64,000 bases of DNA from Paenibacillus sp. yr247 (GTDB taxonomy: Bacteria; Bacillota; Bacilli; Paenibacillales; NBRC-103111). The notes beneath the pieces are model-generated. The model was not told where the DNA came from and did not search any database. It was given only the letters and a program-made list of their open reading frames with translations. Made by a program: the position numbers and the translations under genes. Numbering within the stretch: position 1 is the first letter of the stretch; the number at the start of each line of letters is the position of its first letter. Shown one piece after another: positions 42,588 through 53,111 of this stretch. The stretch spans positions 248,001 to 312,000 of the forward strand of contig NZ_FNIF01000001.1 in the NCBI RefSeq assembly GCF_900103825.1, written 5' to 3'.

Positions 42588-42650
42588 CCGATTGATTTAA
42601 GGAAAAGAGCCTTAAATCTCCAATCAATCGGAGGATCAGGGCTCTTTATA
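42588..42650. terminator. Bidirectional terminator region
   Basis: Two overlapping inverted repeats, CCGATTGATT/AATCAATCGG and AAAGAGCC/GGCTCTTT, lie between convergent genes. They can form alternative hairpins; the second ends in TTTATAA. Confidence 0.75.
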
Positions 42651-42655
42651 ATGAG

Positions 42656-43867
42656 TTACGGACTTCCTTTACTTACCCAAAACGTAACATTGTCGCCCTG
42701 CAGCCCTTGAATACCTGGCTTAGGATCTTGTCTAATGACAGTTCCCTTGGGCTGATCATTCGCTTCAATCACATAATTGTAATGAAGACCGGCAGCTAAA
42801 GCTTGCTTCTCGGCATCAGCTTGAGTTTGACCGATCAAGTTCGGAATCACGACTTCCTCCGTTTTTTTGTTCGCATCCCCAACAGGCTTCGTTGTGGTTG
42901 GGGTCGCTTCTGGGCTATTTGAAGGCGGAATAGGTGTTGCGGTTTGAATCGGTGTCACAACCACCGGAAGTTTTTTATTGGAAGAGGGCCAAAGCGCCCA
43001 AACGGCAACGATAACAACTATAACAGCGGCTGCTCCTAGTCCTGCCTTACTTAAAGCGCTTAGTGAAAGGGCTCGCTTAACTGTTGCTGATGGGGCATCC
43101 TCCTCTTCATCAGCCTCATTCGCCTCTTGGTTTTTGTAGTTACTTTGCAAATGTGTAGGAATAGCATCGTACTTCTGACCGGAAGTCGGCAAACTGCGCA
43201 AACCAAAAATTAACGAAGAAATTGAAGCCTGACCTTGGCAGATGAGTTTAACCAGCTTAACTATAGCTAATTTTTGCTCGGGAGTTGCAGATGGGATAGG
43301 AGCACGTTCCAGATGCGTATGCATGACTTCAAAAGCACCCGTAATTGTCTCCGCACCAGTAAAGAGCTGAATCATTAATCGACAAAGCCCGATGGCCCCT
43401 TGTGCCTGGGGATCGCCTAAGTCCCAGTAGTTAATGACGGATAGTTTACCGTGATCGTCTAACCATAGGTTTTCAGCCCCTACTGAAAATCCTGTAATCC
43501 GCTCTTCCAAAGCATCAAGCAGGGAAACCCCTAGATCAGCGATCATCGCGACGATGTGATTGAAAGACCATTCTTTATTGTTGACATGGCGGGAGAATAG
43601 CGAGCCTGGTTTTGCTTGCAAAATAATTGTAACCGAATCTTCCTCTACAGAGGTGTCTAGGATATGCTGAAACCCTTCATGTATGAACGCCGCTTTATGA
43701 TGAAGGGTTCGCATGTAATCTGCGCCAAACTGCCCAGGTTGAAGCTGTATTTTATAAAGGAGAACCTTTCGAGTCAGAAATAAATCATCACCATAATTCA
43801 GAGTCCCATGAGGTAAACTGACGATCTGCGTACCCGGCACATATCGTGTACCAATCTTGTTATGCAT
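42656..43867 (-). CDS. Pseudokinase-like membrane protein with C-terminal PASTA domain
   Basis: About 403 residues from the chosen start. The N-terminal ~220 residues resemble a Ser/Thr kinase fold but the catalytic motifs are gone: where HRDLKPxN and DFG would lie it reads ITGFSVGAENLWLDDHG and INYWDLGDP. A single membrane segment (about 280-300) leads to a Pro/Thr-rich linker and one PASTA repeat (VVIPNLIGQTQADAEKQA) that could bind peptidoglycan. ATG 43867 is preferred to 43897 because AGAGAGGA lies upstream. Confidence 0.8.
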   Translation of the reverse strand: MHNKIGTRYVPGTQIVSLPHGTLNYGDDLFLTRKVLLYKIQLQPGQFGADYMRTLHHKAAFIHEGFQHILDTSVEEDSVTIILQAKPGSLFSRHVNNKEWSFNHIVAMIADLGVSLLDALEERITGFSVGAENLWLDDHGKLSVINYWDLGDPQAQGAIGLCRLMIQLFTGAETITGAFEVMHTHLERAPIPSATPEQKLAIVKLVKLICQGQASISSLIFGLRSLPTSGQKYDAIPTHLQSNYKNQEANEADEEEDAPSATVKRALSLSALSKAGLGAAAVIVVIVAVWALWPSSNKKLPVVVTPIQTATPIPPSNSPEATPTTTKPVGDANKKTEEVVIPNLIGQTQADAEKQALAAGLHYNYVIEANDQPKGTVIRQDPKPGIQGLQGDNVTFWVSKGSP

Positions 43868-44380
43868 GGAATATCCATCCTCTCTTGATGGCATCATTAG
43901 GAATTGCCTCTATTATATATGATTCGGTGTGATATAGGAATTTAGGTATTTTGTTATGAAAAATAACATATTAATCCAAAATCATTATTGGACTTTATAA
44001 TCGTTTATTTGCTTTAGATTAAGATGTGATTTTAGCGGCTATTAGCGAACTTCAGCACGAAGAGTTGGAACAAAGAGAGGAAGATAGCAGTTATTTCATT
44101 GACTTTACTGTACACCTTTTTCCACCGTATTGAAACAAGTTTGAGGAAATTGAATGGAAAAGCAGAGAAGTTGCTGCGCGTGTTTAAGTAACAATATCCC
44201 GCCCTGGAGCAAATGAATAAGGAAGACTTCTACGAAGCCGTACCAAGCTGGTGAGATACAGCTGATCAAGGCTTTTTTTCTGTTTCTATTGAACTAAAAG
44301 TCTATGATTCAAATGACCTAGATGATATGATAGTTTTACAGATATTTTTACAATATGATCCAAATTGAGGGGGAAAATTG
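43868..44380. other. Intergenic region with no recognised gene
   Basis: About 510 AT-rich bases between divergent genes. Short open stretches (for example near 44100-44250) have stops in all phases and show no family resemblance. Promoters of both neighbours must lie here; no confident -35/-10 pair is named. Confidence 0.45.
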
Positions 44381-46024
44381 GTGAAAAAAGTCGCTATTTT
44401 GGGCGGCGGGGTCGCTGGGATGAGTGCCGCGCATGAATTAATCGAAAGAGGATATGAGGTGTCCGTATACGAGTTTAAAAGTATCCCCGGAGGGAAAGCG
44501 AGAAGTATGCCGTTCGTAGGAAGTGGAACCGATGGCAGGAAGGATCTTCCGGGGGAACATGGCTTCCGCTTATTCCCTCGCTTTTACAGACATGTCATAG
44601 ATACTTTGAAGCGAATTCCCTATGAGAAAGGAACTGTCTATGATAACTTAATGGAAGTGACACGGTTAGATATTGCCACCTATACGGCACCTCTATTGCC
44701 GCTGCTAGCCAAAATAGAATTTAATTTAGATAATTTTCTAGTTGTCATCAAGGATCTGTTCGATAATGGATTAGGTCTAAGCATGGAGGATATGGAGCAA
44801 TACGGACGAAAGCTGTGGCAAATCATGACGAGCTGTGATGAACGTATTCGAGAGGAATATAACCTCATCGATTGGTGGAATTTCATTGAAGCTGACAAAC
44901 AATCTCCTGCATTCCAAAAAATATTCGCTGGCTTTACCAAAACCCTCGTTGCTTGCCAATCCAAAATCGCGAACACACAAACAGTTGGCCCTGTGGCTGT
45001 TCAAATGACACTTGACATCACAACACCAGGCACTAGCTTCGTTCGTCTTTTGAACGGTCCAACGAATGATAAATGGGTGAACCCTTGGCTGACATATTTA
45101 CGAGACCGTGGGGTTGACTATCATTTAGCTGCAAAGGTTGTAAGCATCGATTGCGTGGATGGCGTCATTCGCAGCGCGAAGGTGACGGAGCATGGTAAGA
45201 CTTTCGAGGTAAAAGCTGATTATTACATAGCTGCATTCCCTGTTGAAGTGATGGGTAAATTCGTTACGGAGTCTATGCTTCAAGCAGACCCTTCGTTGGC
45301 TGGTGTGCAAAAGCTCGTTGATTCTGTCGCGTGGATGAATGGTATACAGTATTATTTGAAGAAAGACTTGCCTATCACACATGGTCATGTCATTTATTTG
45401 GATGCCCCATGGTCGCTTACTTCCGTTTCCCAGAAGCAATTCTGGCCGGATGTCGACCTTAGTGCTTACGGCGATGGCACTGTGAAAGGCGTTCTATCCG
45501 TGGATATTTCGGATTGGGACGCACCAGGGATATTATTCGGTAAATCAGCTACGCTCTGTACCGCTGAAGAGATTAAAGCCGAAGTATGGGCACAGATGAA
45601 GTTAAGCTTGAACGTGGATGGCGCCGTTATTCTAGAAGACGACGTACTGCATTCGTTTTTCCTGGATACGGATATCCAATTTGAGAATCCCGACCATGCA
45701 TGCACGAATATGGAGCCCCTGCTCATTAATCGTATAGATACATGGGAGGACCGTCCAGAAGCAGATACCGCTATTCCGAATCTGTTCCTTGCAGCGGACT
45801 ATGTTCGAACAAATACGAATCTTGCGACGATGGAAGGCGCCAATGAAGCGGCGCGTCGTGCGGTTAATGCAATTTTAAAACAAGACGGTTCAACGGAAGA
45901 GCCTTGCGAAATATGGGAGATGTACACATTTGAGCTTGGCCATATCGATTTATTGAAACCTTTTCATCATCATGACAAGCGACGCTTCGAGAAGGGGCTT
46001 CCTTGGGATGGCAAAGTTTTTTAG
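44381..46024 (+). CDS. FAD-dependent amine-oxidase/phytoene-desaturase-like oxidoreductase
   Basis: A 547-residue flavoprotein. The dinucleotide-binding motif is VAILGGGVAGMSAAHELIERGYEVSVYE at the N-terminus, followed by GGKARS. A C-terminal FAD block, LFLAADYVRTNTNLATMEGANEAARRAVNAIL, matches hydroxysqualene dehydroxylase and carotenoid desaturase relatives. GTG at 44381 is chosen since GAGGGGG lies 7 bases upstream; a TTG lies one codon before. The substrate is unknown; no other isoprenoid gene adjoins it. Confidence 0.85.
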   Translation: MKKVAILGGGVAGMSAAHELIERGYEVSVYEFKSIPGGKARSMPFVGSGTDGRKDLPGEHGFRLFPRFYRHVIDTLKRIPYEKGTVYDNLMEVTRLDIATYTAPLLPLLAKIEFNLDNFLVVIKDLFDNGLGLSMEDMEQYGRKLWQIMTSCDERIREEYNLIDWWNFIEADKQSPAFQKIFAGFTKTLVACQSKIANTQTVGPVAVQMTLDITTPGTSFVRLLNGPTNDKWVNPWLTYLRDRGVDYHLAAKVVSIDCVDGVIRSAKVTEHGKTFEVKADYYIAAFPVEVMGKFVTESMLQADPSLAGVQKLVDSVAWMNGIQYYLKKDLPITHGHVIYLDAPWSLTSVSQKQFWPDVDLSAYGDGTVKGVLSVDISDWDAPGILFGKSATLCTAEEIKAEVWAQMKLSLNVDGAVILEDDVLHSFFLDTDIQFENPDHACTNMEPLLINRIDTWEDRPEADTAIPNLFLAADYVRTNTNLATMEGANEAARRAVNAILKQDGSTEEPCEIWEMYTFELGHIDLLKPFHHHDKRRFEKGLPWDGKVF

Positions 46025-46153
46025 TTGAAAAGAAAGTATGAGTTTTATACTTTTGCTTCGCATCAACCTTGACAAACGCACTCGTCCCTAAAGGACGACG
46101 GAGTTGTTTATCCTTGAGAAGTACCTAGCAGCAAGTTATACTAGGAGGATTTT

Positions 46154-49100
46154 ATGCTAATTTTGCCGGAATACGAGTTGATCAGACAAATCTATCAAGG
46201 TGAACGGACAGTACTGTATCGTGCTGTTCATAAGCCGTCTATGGAAAAAGTGATTATCAAAACCCTGCGATCTGATTTTCCGGTTTCTGCCGATATCGCT
46301 AGATTGAAACGAGAGTATGAAATTGGTAAAATGCTGGACATTCCCGGCATTGTTAAACCACGGGCGTTTTCCAAGCATCAAAACAGCGTAGCTCTCATCT
46401 TGGAGGACTTTGACGGTGAAACCTTGTCAGCTTATTTCCCTGTCTTTCGTAAGTCACTAAAAGATTTTTTAACAGCGGCTATTCAATTGGCCAAAATCGT
46501 TGGCGATATTCATCAGAGGTATGTCATACATAAGGATATTAAACCCAGCAATATTATAATTAATCCTGATAAACAGATCATGAAGCTGGCTGATTTCAGC
46601 ATTTCCTCCTTCACGAGAGAACGTCAAGAAATGTTAGACCCTTTGCTGTTGGAAGGAACGCTAAGTTATATGTCGCCTGAGCAGACAGGCCGGATGAATC
46701 GGATTATCGATTACCGTACGGATTACTACTCCTTAGGAGTTACTTTCTACGAAATGATCACAGGACGGCTTCCGTTTCAAACAGAAGATCCAGTGGAATT
46801 GATTCACTGCCATTTCGCGGTGACACCGGCTTCTCCGGACAGCTTACGGATGGACATTCCTAAGCCGCTTTCCGATATTGTTATGAAGCTTCTCGCTAAA
46901 AATGCGGAAGATCGATATCAGAGTGCTTACGGCATCATTCAAGATCTCGAACATTGCCTAATGATGAGCAATTCGCCTGAAGAAATGAAAAGCTTTACCA
47001 TAGGACTTTACGATATGACTGACATGTTCCAGATCCCTCAAGGATTGTACGGACGAGCTCAGGAAATCGAGAAGCTGTTGTATGTTTATGGGCGTGCAGT
47101 GCATGGATCGCTGGAAGCCGTTTGGGTGACAGGCGAGTCTGGATATGGCAAATCGTTTCTGATCGCTGAAACGATGAAGACGATTATGAAGGACAACGGC
47201 TGGTTCTTATCCGGCCGATTTGAGCCGAACAAACAGCATGTCTCGTATCATGCGTTGTCCAGGGCACTAAGGCAGTTGGTCCGTCAGCTTCTGACGGAGA
47301 AGGATCAACAAATCGAAGAGTATCGCGGACGTTTGCTCAAAGTACTGGGAACGAGCGGTAAAGTATTGATCGAACTTGTTCCAGAGCTTGAGCTCCTAAT
47401 CGGTGAGCAGCCTAATGCGAAACAGCTTCCTCCGCAAGAAACACAGAATCGCTTGCATTTCTTACTGCAGCAATTTCTGTATATCTTCTGTGCGAAAGAT
47501 CGGCCTATCGTGTTGTTCCTTGATGATTTGCAGTGGGCAGATGCTGCTTCTTTGCAGTTCCTTGATCTGCTCTTAAACGATTCTCAGATGAGGCATTTCC
47601 TCTTCATAGGCTCTTATCGCAGCGAGTATGATACCAATTGGTTATCATCCACACATGTTCAATTGCTGGACAAGCTGCCAGAGCGCCTCGTTGCGGAACG
47701 GATTATGCTGCAGGCACTTGAGATCGGCGATGTACAGCAGTTGGTTGCAGAGTCTTTGAAGACCGAGCAGCAGCAGGTTGCTGAGCTGGCTCAACTCGTC
47801 CTGCAAAAAACCGGAGGCAACCCTTTTTTCGTCAAACAATTTCTAGCTGCCTTGTATGAGCAAAATTTGCTCACCTATAGCTATGAAGCAAATCGTTGGA
47901 TATGGGATATGAGTGAAATTCAGAAGCTCAGAATAACCGATAATCTAATGTTCCTCCTAGCTGAGAAGCTGCAGCGCATGCCGCCTAGAACGCAATATTT
48001 ATTGCGGCTAGCTGCTTGTTTGGGTGCTTCATTTGACCTGGAGGCGCTTGGTATTATCGCCATAACATCATGTACTGATGTTTTGCAGGAATTAGAAACT
48101 TCGATCCAAACCGGCTTGATCATTCCCGTTGGTACGGATTATAAGTTTTTTAATGAGATGCAAGGGAATTCAGGTGCACAAGACATTCGTTTTATGTTTG
48201 TACATGATTCCATTCAAGAAGCGGTCTATGGTTCCATCGAAGAATCAATACTGCCAGAGATGCATTTGAATATCGCGAATAAGCTGCTAGAGCTCTTACC
48301 GGATGATCAGGTGGAACAGCGATTGTTCGATATTGTTAACCATTTGAATATGGGTTCTGGCTTGTTAACAGAGCGGCAGGAGCTTATCGAGCTTCTAGAG
48401 TTTAATCTCAGGGCAGGACGCAAAGCGAAGTCCTCGAATGCTTATCGATCAGCGCTGCAGTATTATAATAAAGCATTGGTGATACTGAAGCTGGTAGAGG
48501 GAGTGGAGTTAGCTGATCTCAGCTTCTCCATTCGGCTTGAGAAGTCTGAGGTGCTCTATCTGAATGGTCAGGCGGATGAGGCTGAGACATCGTATGAGCA
48601 GTTGCTCTTAGATGCCCGAACGGATGAACTAAAGCTGGAAGTGTATAACTTACAAGTTATTCTGTATACGAATGTAGGTAAGCAGCATAAAAGCGTGGAC
48701 GTTGGATTGAAAGCCTTAGCTGAACAAGGCCTTCGCATTTCCAAAGAGCCTACGGGCGTTAACATATTTCTTGAATATATGAAATTGAAAGCCATGATTG
48801 GACGGAAAAATACCTTACAATTGTATGATTTGCCGATTATGGAAGATGAATACCGATTCAAATTAATGAATTTAATGATGAGTATCGCTGTTTCTGCTTA
48901 CTTCGTAAATACGAATCTATTCGTATTGTTCATGTTCATCATGACGAAGCATGCGTTGAAATATGGAAATACTAAGGTTATGGCCTATGTGTATGGGTCA
49001 TACGGCTTAATTCTAGGATCCGGCTTTGGGAATTATCAGCTAGGTTATCAATACGGTCAGCTTGGCGACAGAATGAATGCCAGATTCCAATCCCATCAGT

Positions 49101-51349
49101 TCCGCAGCAAAAGCCATTTCTCATTTGGTTTGTTCGTCACTCCTTGGGTAAAACCGCTGCAGGTGTGTTTGGAGCATTTGAAGGAGTCGTTCAAAAGCGG
49201 AATCGAAGATGGTGATTTGGTGTTTGCAGGATATGCCCTTACCTATCAGGTTTTGGTGAAGGATTTTCAAGGTGTTGCACTCTCGGAAGTGCAGGAAGAT
49301 TTAGCTAAAAACTATCGGATATTGGAACAAACCAATCATCACGACACGCTTCTTATGCTAGAAATGCTTCGTATGGTCATTCACAATTTGGAAGGGAAAG
49401 CTGCGAATCCCCTGATCATCGGCAAAGATGAGGAAGAGGAAGAACGGTTTGTCCGCAAACTGGAAATCCATCCGAATCAAGTCATTTTACATGAGTATAA
49501 GGTTAAAAAAATGATGCTGTATTATTTGTTTGGTCAATATGCTGATGCCTTAAAGACCGGCAAGGATACAGAACCTATGCAGTCTGTTTCTTTCGGGTTA
49601 TTCCATATTCCTGAAAATTATTTCTATTATGCTTTATCGATTACCGCGATGTATAAAGACGCATTGATCTTCGATCAGAAGATGTTCGCTAAACAAATGA
49701 AAAAGATGCTGCGCAAGATGGATATATGGGCTACCCATTGTCCAGAAAATTTTTTACATCTCAGCTTATTAATGAGGGCCGAGTGGAACCGTGTAACAGG
49801 CCAATTCCAGAAAGCGGAGCAAGATTACGAAACGTCCATCCGGCAAGCCCGGGAGCAGGGCTTTATCCAGCATGAGGCGATTGCATGTGAGCTGGCAGGA
49901 AAGCTGTATAAGGATGCAGGCCGTGAAAAGATTGCCAAAACGTATTTCATCGATGCGTATTACGGTTATTTAAGCTGGGGCGCGAAGGCCAAGGCCGATG
50001 AGTTAAAGCTGCGTTATCCGAACTATTTAACATCGCTCAAGGAGCAGCAGGATTGGAGTACTACGAATATCAGTGACTATTCGCTGCAGGCGCTTGATTT
50101 TATGACGATTATGAACACATCTAGATCGTTGTCAAGTGAAGTCAACTTAGAACAACTGATCAAGCGATTGATGGAGATTGTCACGTACTCGTCTGGCGCA
50201 GAGAGAAGCATACTTGTCTTGAAAGAAAGAGACAGCTTATTCGTGGAGGCTGAAATGCTTGCCCTAGATGGTAAGGATTCGTGCACCGTAAGCTCTGTTG
50301 CACTTGAAATCAGAGAAGATCTCCCGGCCGCTGTGATTCAATTCGTTGCACGGACTAAAGAGGGTGTCGTACTTGATGATGCTGCGAATAAAGGTTTTTT
50401 TACACATGATCCTTATATTCGGGCTGCAGAAGGTAAATCCATTTTCTGCGAGCCCATCCTGCATCAGGGCAATCTAGTCGGCGTCTTTTATCTTGAAAAT
50501 AATTTGATTCGCAATGCCTTTACATCGGACCGCCTTGATATCATCAAGCTGTTGTCTGCGCAGGCGGCTATTTCTATCGAGAATGCAAGACTCTATAATG
50601 ATTTGGAGTCCAAAGTCAAAGAACGGACAAATGAGTTAATCCTGATGGAGACGTCGCGTCGCGACTTGTTGTCCAATATTTCACATGATTTGGGCACACC
50701 GCTCACATCCATTCAGGGGTATGTAGAGGCTATACTTGACGGAGTTATTCAAGAACCTGAGGAACAAAGAAAGTACCTTTCGGTCGTTCATATGCGGATT
50801 GTCGGAATCCAGCGACTCATTACTGATCTCTATCAGCTGAGTCGACTAGAGACCAAGCAATTCCATTTTCAGCTAGCACCCGTATCTTGCGAGACGATGG
50901 TTCGCCAGCTCTTTGCGAAATATGAGCTGGATGCAGCGAATGCGGGAATTACCTACACACTGGACATGGCGTTATCGGAAGGCGAAGAACTGCTTTTAAC
51001 GGTGGACACGGATCGTATTGAGCAGGTGTATGCAAATATTTTGTACAATGCGATTAAATTTTCAGCTAAAGGTGGATTCATCGATGTTCGGGTAGAAATC
51101 AAGGATGAACCGCGCGAGTTAGTTATTCGGGTTACCGATACCGGCGTGGGGATTGGCGAAGAGGATCTTCCGCACATTTTTGAAAGGTTTTACAAAGTTT
51201 CCAAATCACGCAGCACGTCCGGCGGGAGTGGCCTGGGTCTTGCGATAGCGAAAGAGATTGTCCAGTATCACGGCGGGCAGATTTGGGCGGAAAGCCGACT
51301 TGGGAAAGGCTGCAGCATCTCGTTCTCGCTACCCGTACATAAGATTTAA
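46154..51349 (+). CDS. Giant Ser/Thr kinase - AAA ATPase - GAF - histidine kinase protein
   Basis: A 1731-residue cytoplasmic signalling protein. Order: protein kinase (about 5-275; K36, HKDIKPSN, and DFS in place of DFG); AAA-type ATPase (P-loop GESGYGKS at 327-334, Walker B VLFLDDLQWAD); a long helical TPR-like region (about 720-1290); GAF domain (about 1320-1480); histidine kinase with H1511 in SNISHDLGTPLTS and ATPase motifs NAIKFSAKGG, DTGVGIGEED and GSGLGLAIAKEIV. This architecture is known in bacteria and cyanobacteria. No response regulator adjoins it. AGGAGG precedes the ATG. Confidence 0.92.
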   Translation: MLILPEYELIRQIYQGERTVLYRAVHKPSMEKVIIKTLRSDFPVSADIARLKREYEIGKMLDIPGIVKPRAFSKHQNSVALILEDFDGETLSAYFPVFRKSLKDFLTAAIQLAKIVGDIHQRYVIHKDIKPSNIIINPDKQIMKLADFSISSFTRERQEMLDPLLLEGTLSYMSPEQTGRMNRIIDYRTDYYSLGVTFYEMITGRLPFQTEDPVELIHCHFAVTPASPDSLRMDIPKPLSDIVMKLLAKNAEDRYQSAYGIIQDLEHCLMMSNSPEEMKSFTIGLYDMTDMFQIPQGLYGRAQEIEKLLYVYGRAVHGSLEAVWVTGESGYGKSFLIAETMKTIMKDNGWFLSGRFEPNKQHVSYHALSRALRQLVRQLLTEKDQQIEEYRGRLLKVLGTSGKVLIELVPELELLIGEQPNAKQLPPQETQNRLHFLLQQFLYIFCAKDRPIVLFLDDLQWADAASLQFLDLLLNDSQMRHFLFIGSYRSEYDTNWLSSTHVQLLDKLPERLVAERIMLQALEIGDVQQLVAESLKTEQQQVAELAQLVLQKTGGNPFFVKQFLAALYEQNLLTYSYEANRWIWDMSEIQKLRITDNLMFLLAEKLQRMPPRTQYLLRLAACLGASFDLEALGIIAITSCTDVLQELETSIQTGLIIPVGTDYKFFNEMQGNSGAQDIRFMFVHDSIQEAVYGSIEESILPEMHLNIANKLLELLPDDQVEQRLFDIVNHLNMGSGLLTERQELIELLEFNLRAGRKAKSSNAYRSALQYYNKALVILKLVEGVELADLSFSIRLEKSEVLYLNGQADEAETSYEQLLLDARTDELKLEVYNLQVILYTNVGKQHKSVDVGLKALAEQGLRISKEPTGVNIFLEYMKLKAMIGRKNTLQLYDLPIMEDEYRFKLMNLMMSIAVSAYFVNTNLFVLFMFIMTKHALKYGNTKVMAYVYGSYGLILGSGFGNYQLGYQYGQLGDRMNARFQSHQFRSKSHFSFGLFVTPWVKPLQVCLEHLKESFKSGIEDGDLVFAGYALTYQVLVKDFQGVALSEVQEDLAKNYRILEQTNHHDTLLMLEMLRMVIHNLEGKAANPLIIGKDEEEEERFVRKLEIHPNQVILHEYKVKKMMLYYLFGQYADALKTGKDTEPMQSVSFGLFHIPENYFYYALSITAMYKDALIFDQKMFAKQMKKMLRKMDIWATHCPENFLHLSLLMRAEWNRVTGQFQKAEQDYETSIRQAREQGFIQHEAIACELAGKLYKDAGREKIAKTYFIDAYYGYLSWGAKAKADELKLRYPNYLTSLKEQQDWSTTNISDYSLQALDFMTIMNTSRSLSSEVNLEQLIKRLMEIVTYSSGAERSILVLKERDSLFVEAEMLALDGKDSCTVSSVALEIREDLPAAVIQFVARTKEGVVLDDAANKGFFTHDPYIRAAEGKSIFCEPILHQGNLVGVFYLENNLIRNAFTSDRLDIIKLLSAQAAISIENARLYNDLESKVKERTNELILMETSRRDLLSNISHDLGTPLTSIQGYVEAILDGVIQEPEEQRKYLSVVHMRIVGIQRLITDLYQLSRLETKQFHFQLAPVSCETMVRQLFAKYELDAANAGITYTLDMALSEGEELLLTVDTDRIEQVYANILYNAIKFSAKGGFIDVRVEIKDEPRELVIRVTDTGVGIGEEDLPHIFERFYKVSKSRSTSGGSGLGLAIAKEIVQYHGGQIWAESRLGKGCSISFSLPVHKI

Positions 51350-51426
51350 CTTCAAGTTATGTTAATCTCTACCCAGAAGAGCCGTATACCTCATATGATC
51401 TTATGTGCGGTTTGCGGTTTTTTGTG

Positions 51427-51765
51427 CTAAGGACGAATCGTAACTCTTGTATGAATGGGGACAAGTGCGGCTAGCTCAAGTACGTCCTGGTTGTACATTC
51501 GGATACATCCATGGGATGTTCTCTTGCCAATAGAAGAGGGATCATTCGTACCATGGATACCATAATGCGGCTTACTTAAACCCATCCAGAGGACACCGAA
51601 AGGGCCACCGGGATGTGGTTGTTTATTGATAATGAAATACTCACCCGTGGGTGTTTTGGTTACCATTTTACCTATACCAACAGGGAAGCCTCGTACAACG
51701 CGATTTACATCCAACAGATATAATTGAAAATCAGATAGATCGATAATAATACGGTAATTGGGCAC
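51427..51765 (-). CDS. L,D-transpeptidase (YkuD domain)
   Basis: About 112 residues. The YkuD catalytic block is [20 protein letters not shown], with His, Ser-His-Gly-Cys and Arg as expected; the Cys attacks meso-diaminopimelate stems in peptidoglycan cross-linking. It starts [14 protein letters not shown], the usual first strand pair. GTG at 51765 follows AGGTGAT; an in-frame ATG further upstream would add residues with no family likeness. There is no signal peptide or LysM domain, as in minimal spore or cell-wall members. Confidence 0.87.
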   Translation of the reverse strand: MPNYRIIIDLSDFQLYLLDVNRVVRGFPVGIGKMVTKTPTGEYFIINKQPHPGGPFGVLWMGLSKPHYGIHGTNDPSSIGKRTSHGCIRMYNQDVLELAALVPIHTRVTIRP

Positions 51766-51941
51766 GGGAACATCACCTCGGTCTATCATATGTACGTTTG
51801 TGATAAAAGAACAGGGCATCTGCTGGGGGAGGACCACGAAGTGGGTTTTTTTATGTAGAGGCACGTTTTCGATAATAAATTTTACTTGTGGTATACTTCT
51901 TCTTTAGATAATAGTCATCAGTCATCAAAGGAGATACAGAC

Positions 51942-53111
51942 ATGCAATCATTTTTACAGTTTAATCCTACTAGATTATGGTTTGGAAAAGGGCAAGTTGA
52001 GCAGTTAAAACAGGAGCTTGGCACGACCGGCAAAAGGGTATTGCTCGTATTTGGCGGCGGGAGTATTAAGAAAAATGGCGTTTACGAGGCTGTTAAGCAG
52101 CAGCTTGAGCATATGCAAGCAGAAGTATTTGAAATGTCAGGTGTGGAACCTAATCCAAGGCTTACGTCTGTTCAGAAGGGTATAGACATTTGCCGTGAGA
52201 AGGGAATTGAGCTCATATTAGCCGTTGGCGGGGGCAGTGTTATTGACTGTGTCAAAGCGATTTCTGTGGGTGTTTACTATGACGGAGATGTATGGGACCT
52301 CATTACACGCAAAGCCGTCCCTACCAAAGCGCTGCCTTTTGGTACCGTATTGACGCTTGCAGCTACGGGTTCTGAGATGAATAATATTTCTGTTATTACA
52401 AATTGGGAGAAAAATGAGAAGCGTGGTTGGAGCAGCCCTCTAGCTTATCCGGCTTTCTCTATTTTGGATCCTGAGTTCACTTATTCTGTTCCTTTGGATC
52501 AAACGGTTTATGGCATCGTGGACATGATGTCGCATGTATTAGAGCAGTATTTCCATCGTACGGAGAATACGCCCATGATGGATCGCTTTATGGAGTCTGT
52601 TCTTTTGACAGTCATGGAAGCTGCTCCGAAGCTGCTTGCGAATCTGAGTAGCTATGAGTATAGAGCAACGGTAATGTATGCCGGGACGACAGCATTCAAC
52701 GGGCTGTTGTCCAGCGGCACGGATGGTGGAGATTGGGCATCGCATCAGATCGAGCACGGACTGTCCGCGATCTATGACATTCCGCATGGCGGAGGGCTCG
52801 CCATTGTATTTCCGAACTGGATGAAGCATTGTGCAGAGGATGATCCATCCCGAATGAAGAATGTGGCGATGGCTGTTTTCGGTATCGATCCAACCAGCAA
52901 GACCGATCAAGAAATTGCGCTCGAAGGGAGTGACGCGCTGCGTGACTTCTGGAATTCCCTTGGTGCCCCGAATCGACTAGGGGATTATGGAATCGATGAT
53001 TCTAGGCTAGAGGAATTAGTGCATAAATCCTTTATGAAAGAAAAAGTGGGGCAATACAAAATTACGACGCGGGAATCCGTCAGAGACATTTTGATGCGAT
53101 CCTTCTCATGA
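51942..53111 (+). CDS. Iron-containing alcohol dehydrogenase (YugJ/BdhA type)
   Basis: A 389-residue NAD(P)-dependent alcohol/aldehyde reductase. The nucleotide motif is [13 protein letters not shown], and metal ligands fall in [11 protein letters not shown] and [26 protein letters not shown] sequence (here [20 protein letters not shown] in part). Length and motifs match butanol dehydrogenases YugJ/YugK. AAAGGAGAT lies before the ATG. Its TGA overlaps the ATG of the next transporter gene by four bases. Confidence 0.92.
   Translation: MQSFLQFNPTRLWFGKGQVEQLKQELGTTGKRVLLVFGGGSIKKNGVYEAVKQQLEHMQAEVFEMSGVEPNPRLTSVQKGIDICREKGIELILAVGGGSVIDCVKAISVGVYYDGDVWDLITRKAVPTKALPFGTVLTLAATGSEMNNISVITNWEKNEKRGWSSPLAYPAFSILDPEFTYSVPLDQTVYGIVDMMSHVLEQYFHRTENTPMMDRFMESVLLTVMEAAPKLLANLSSYEYRATVMYAGTTAFNGLLSSGTDGGDWASHQIEHGLSAIYDIPHGGGLAIVFPNWMKHCAEDDPSRMKNVAMAVFGIDPTSKTDQEIALEGSDALRDFWNSLGAPNRLGDYGIDDSRLEELVHKSFMKEKVGQYKITTRESVRDILMRSFS

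Noticed and set aside
43868..44380. Transposase remnant in the gap before the FAD oxidoreductase
   Set aside because: Short coding-like stretches were examined, but none showed a DDE or other transposase motif, and no terminal inverted repeats or target duplication were found.
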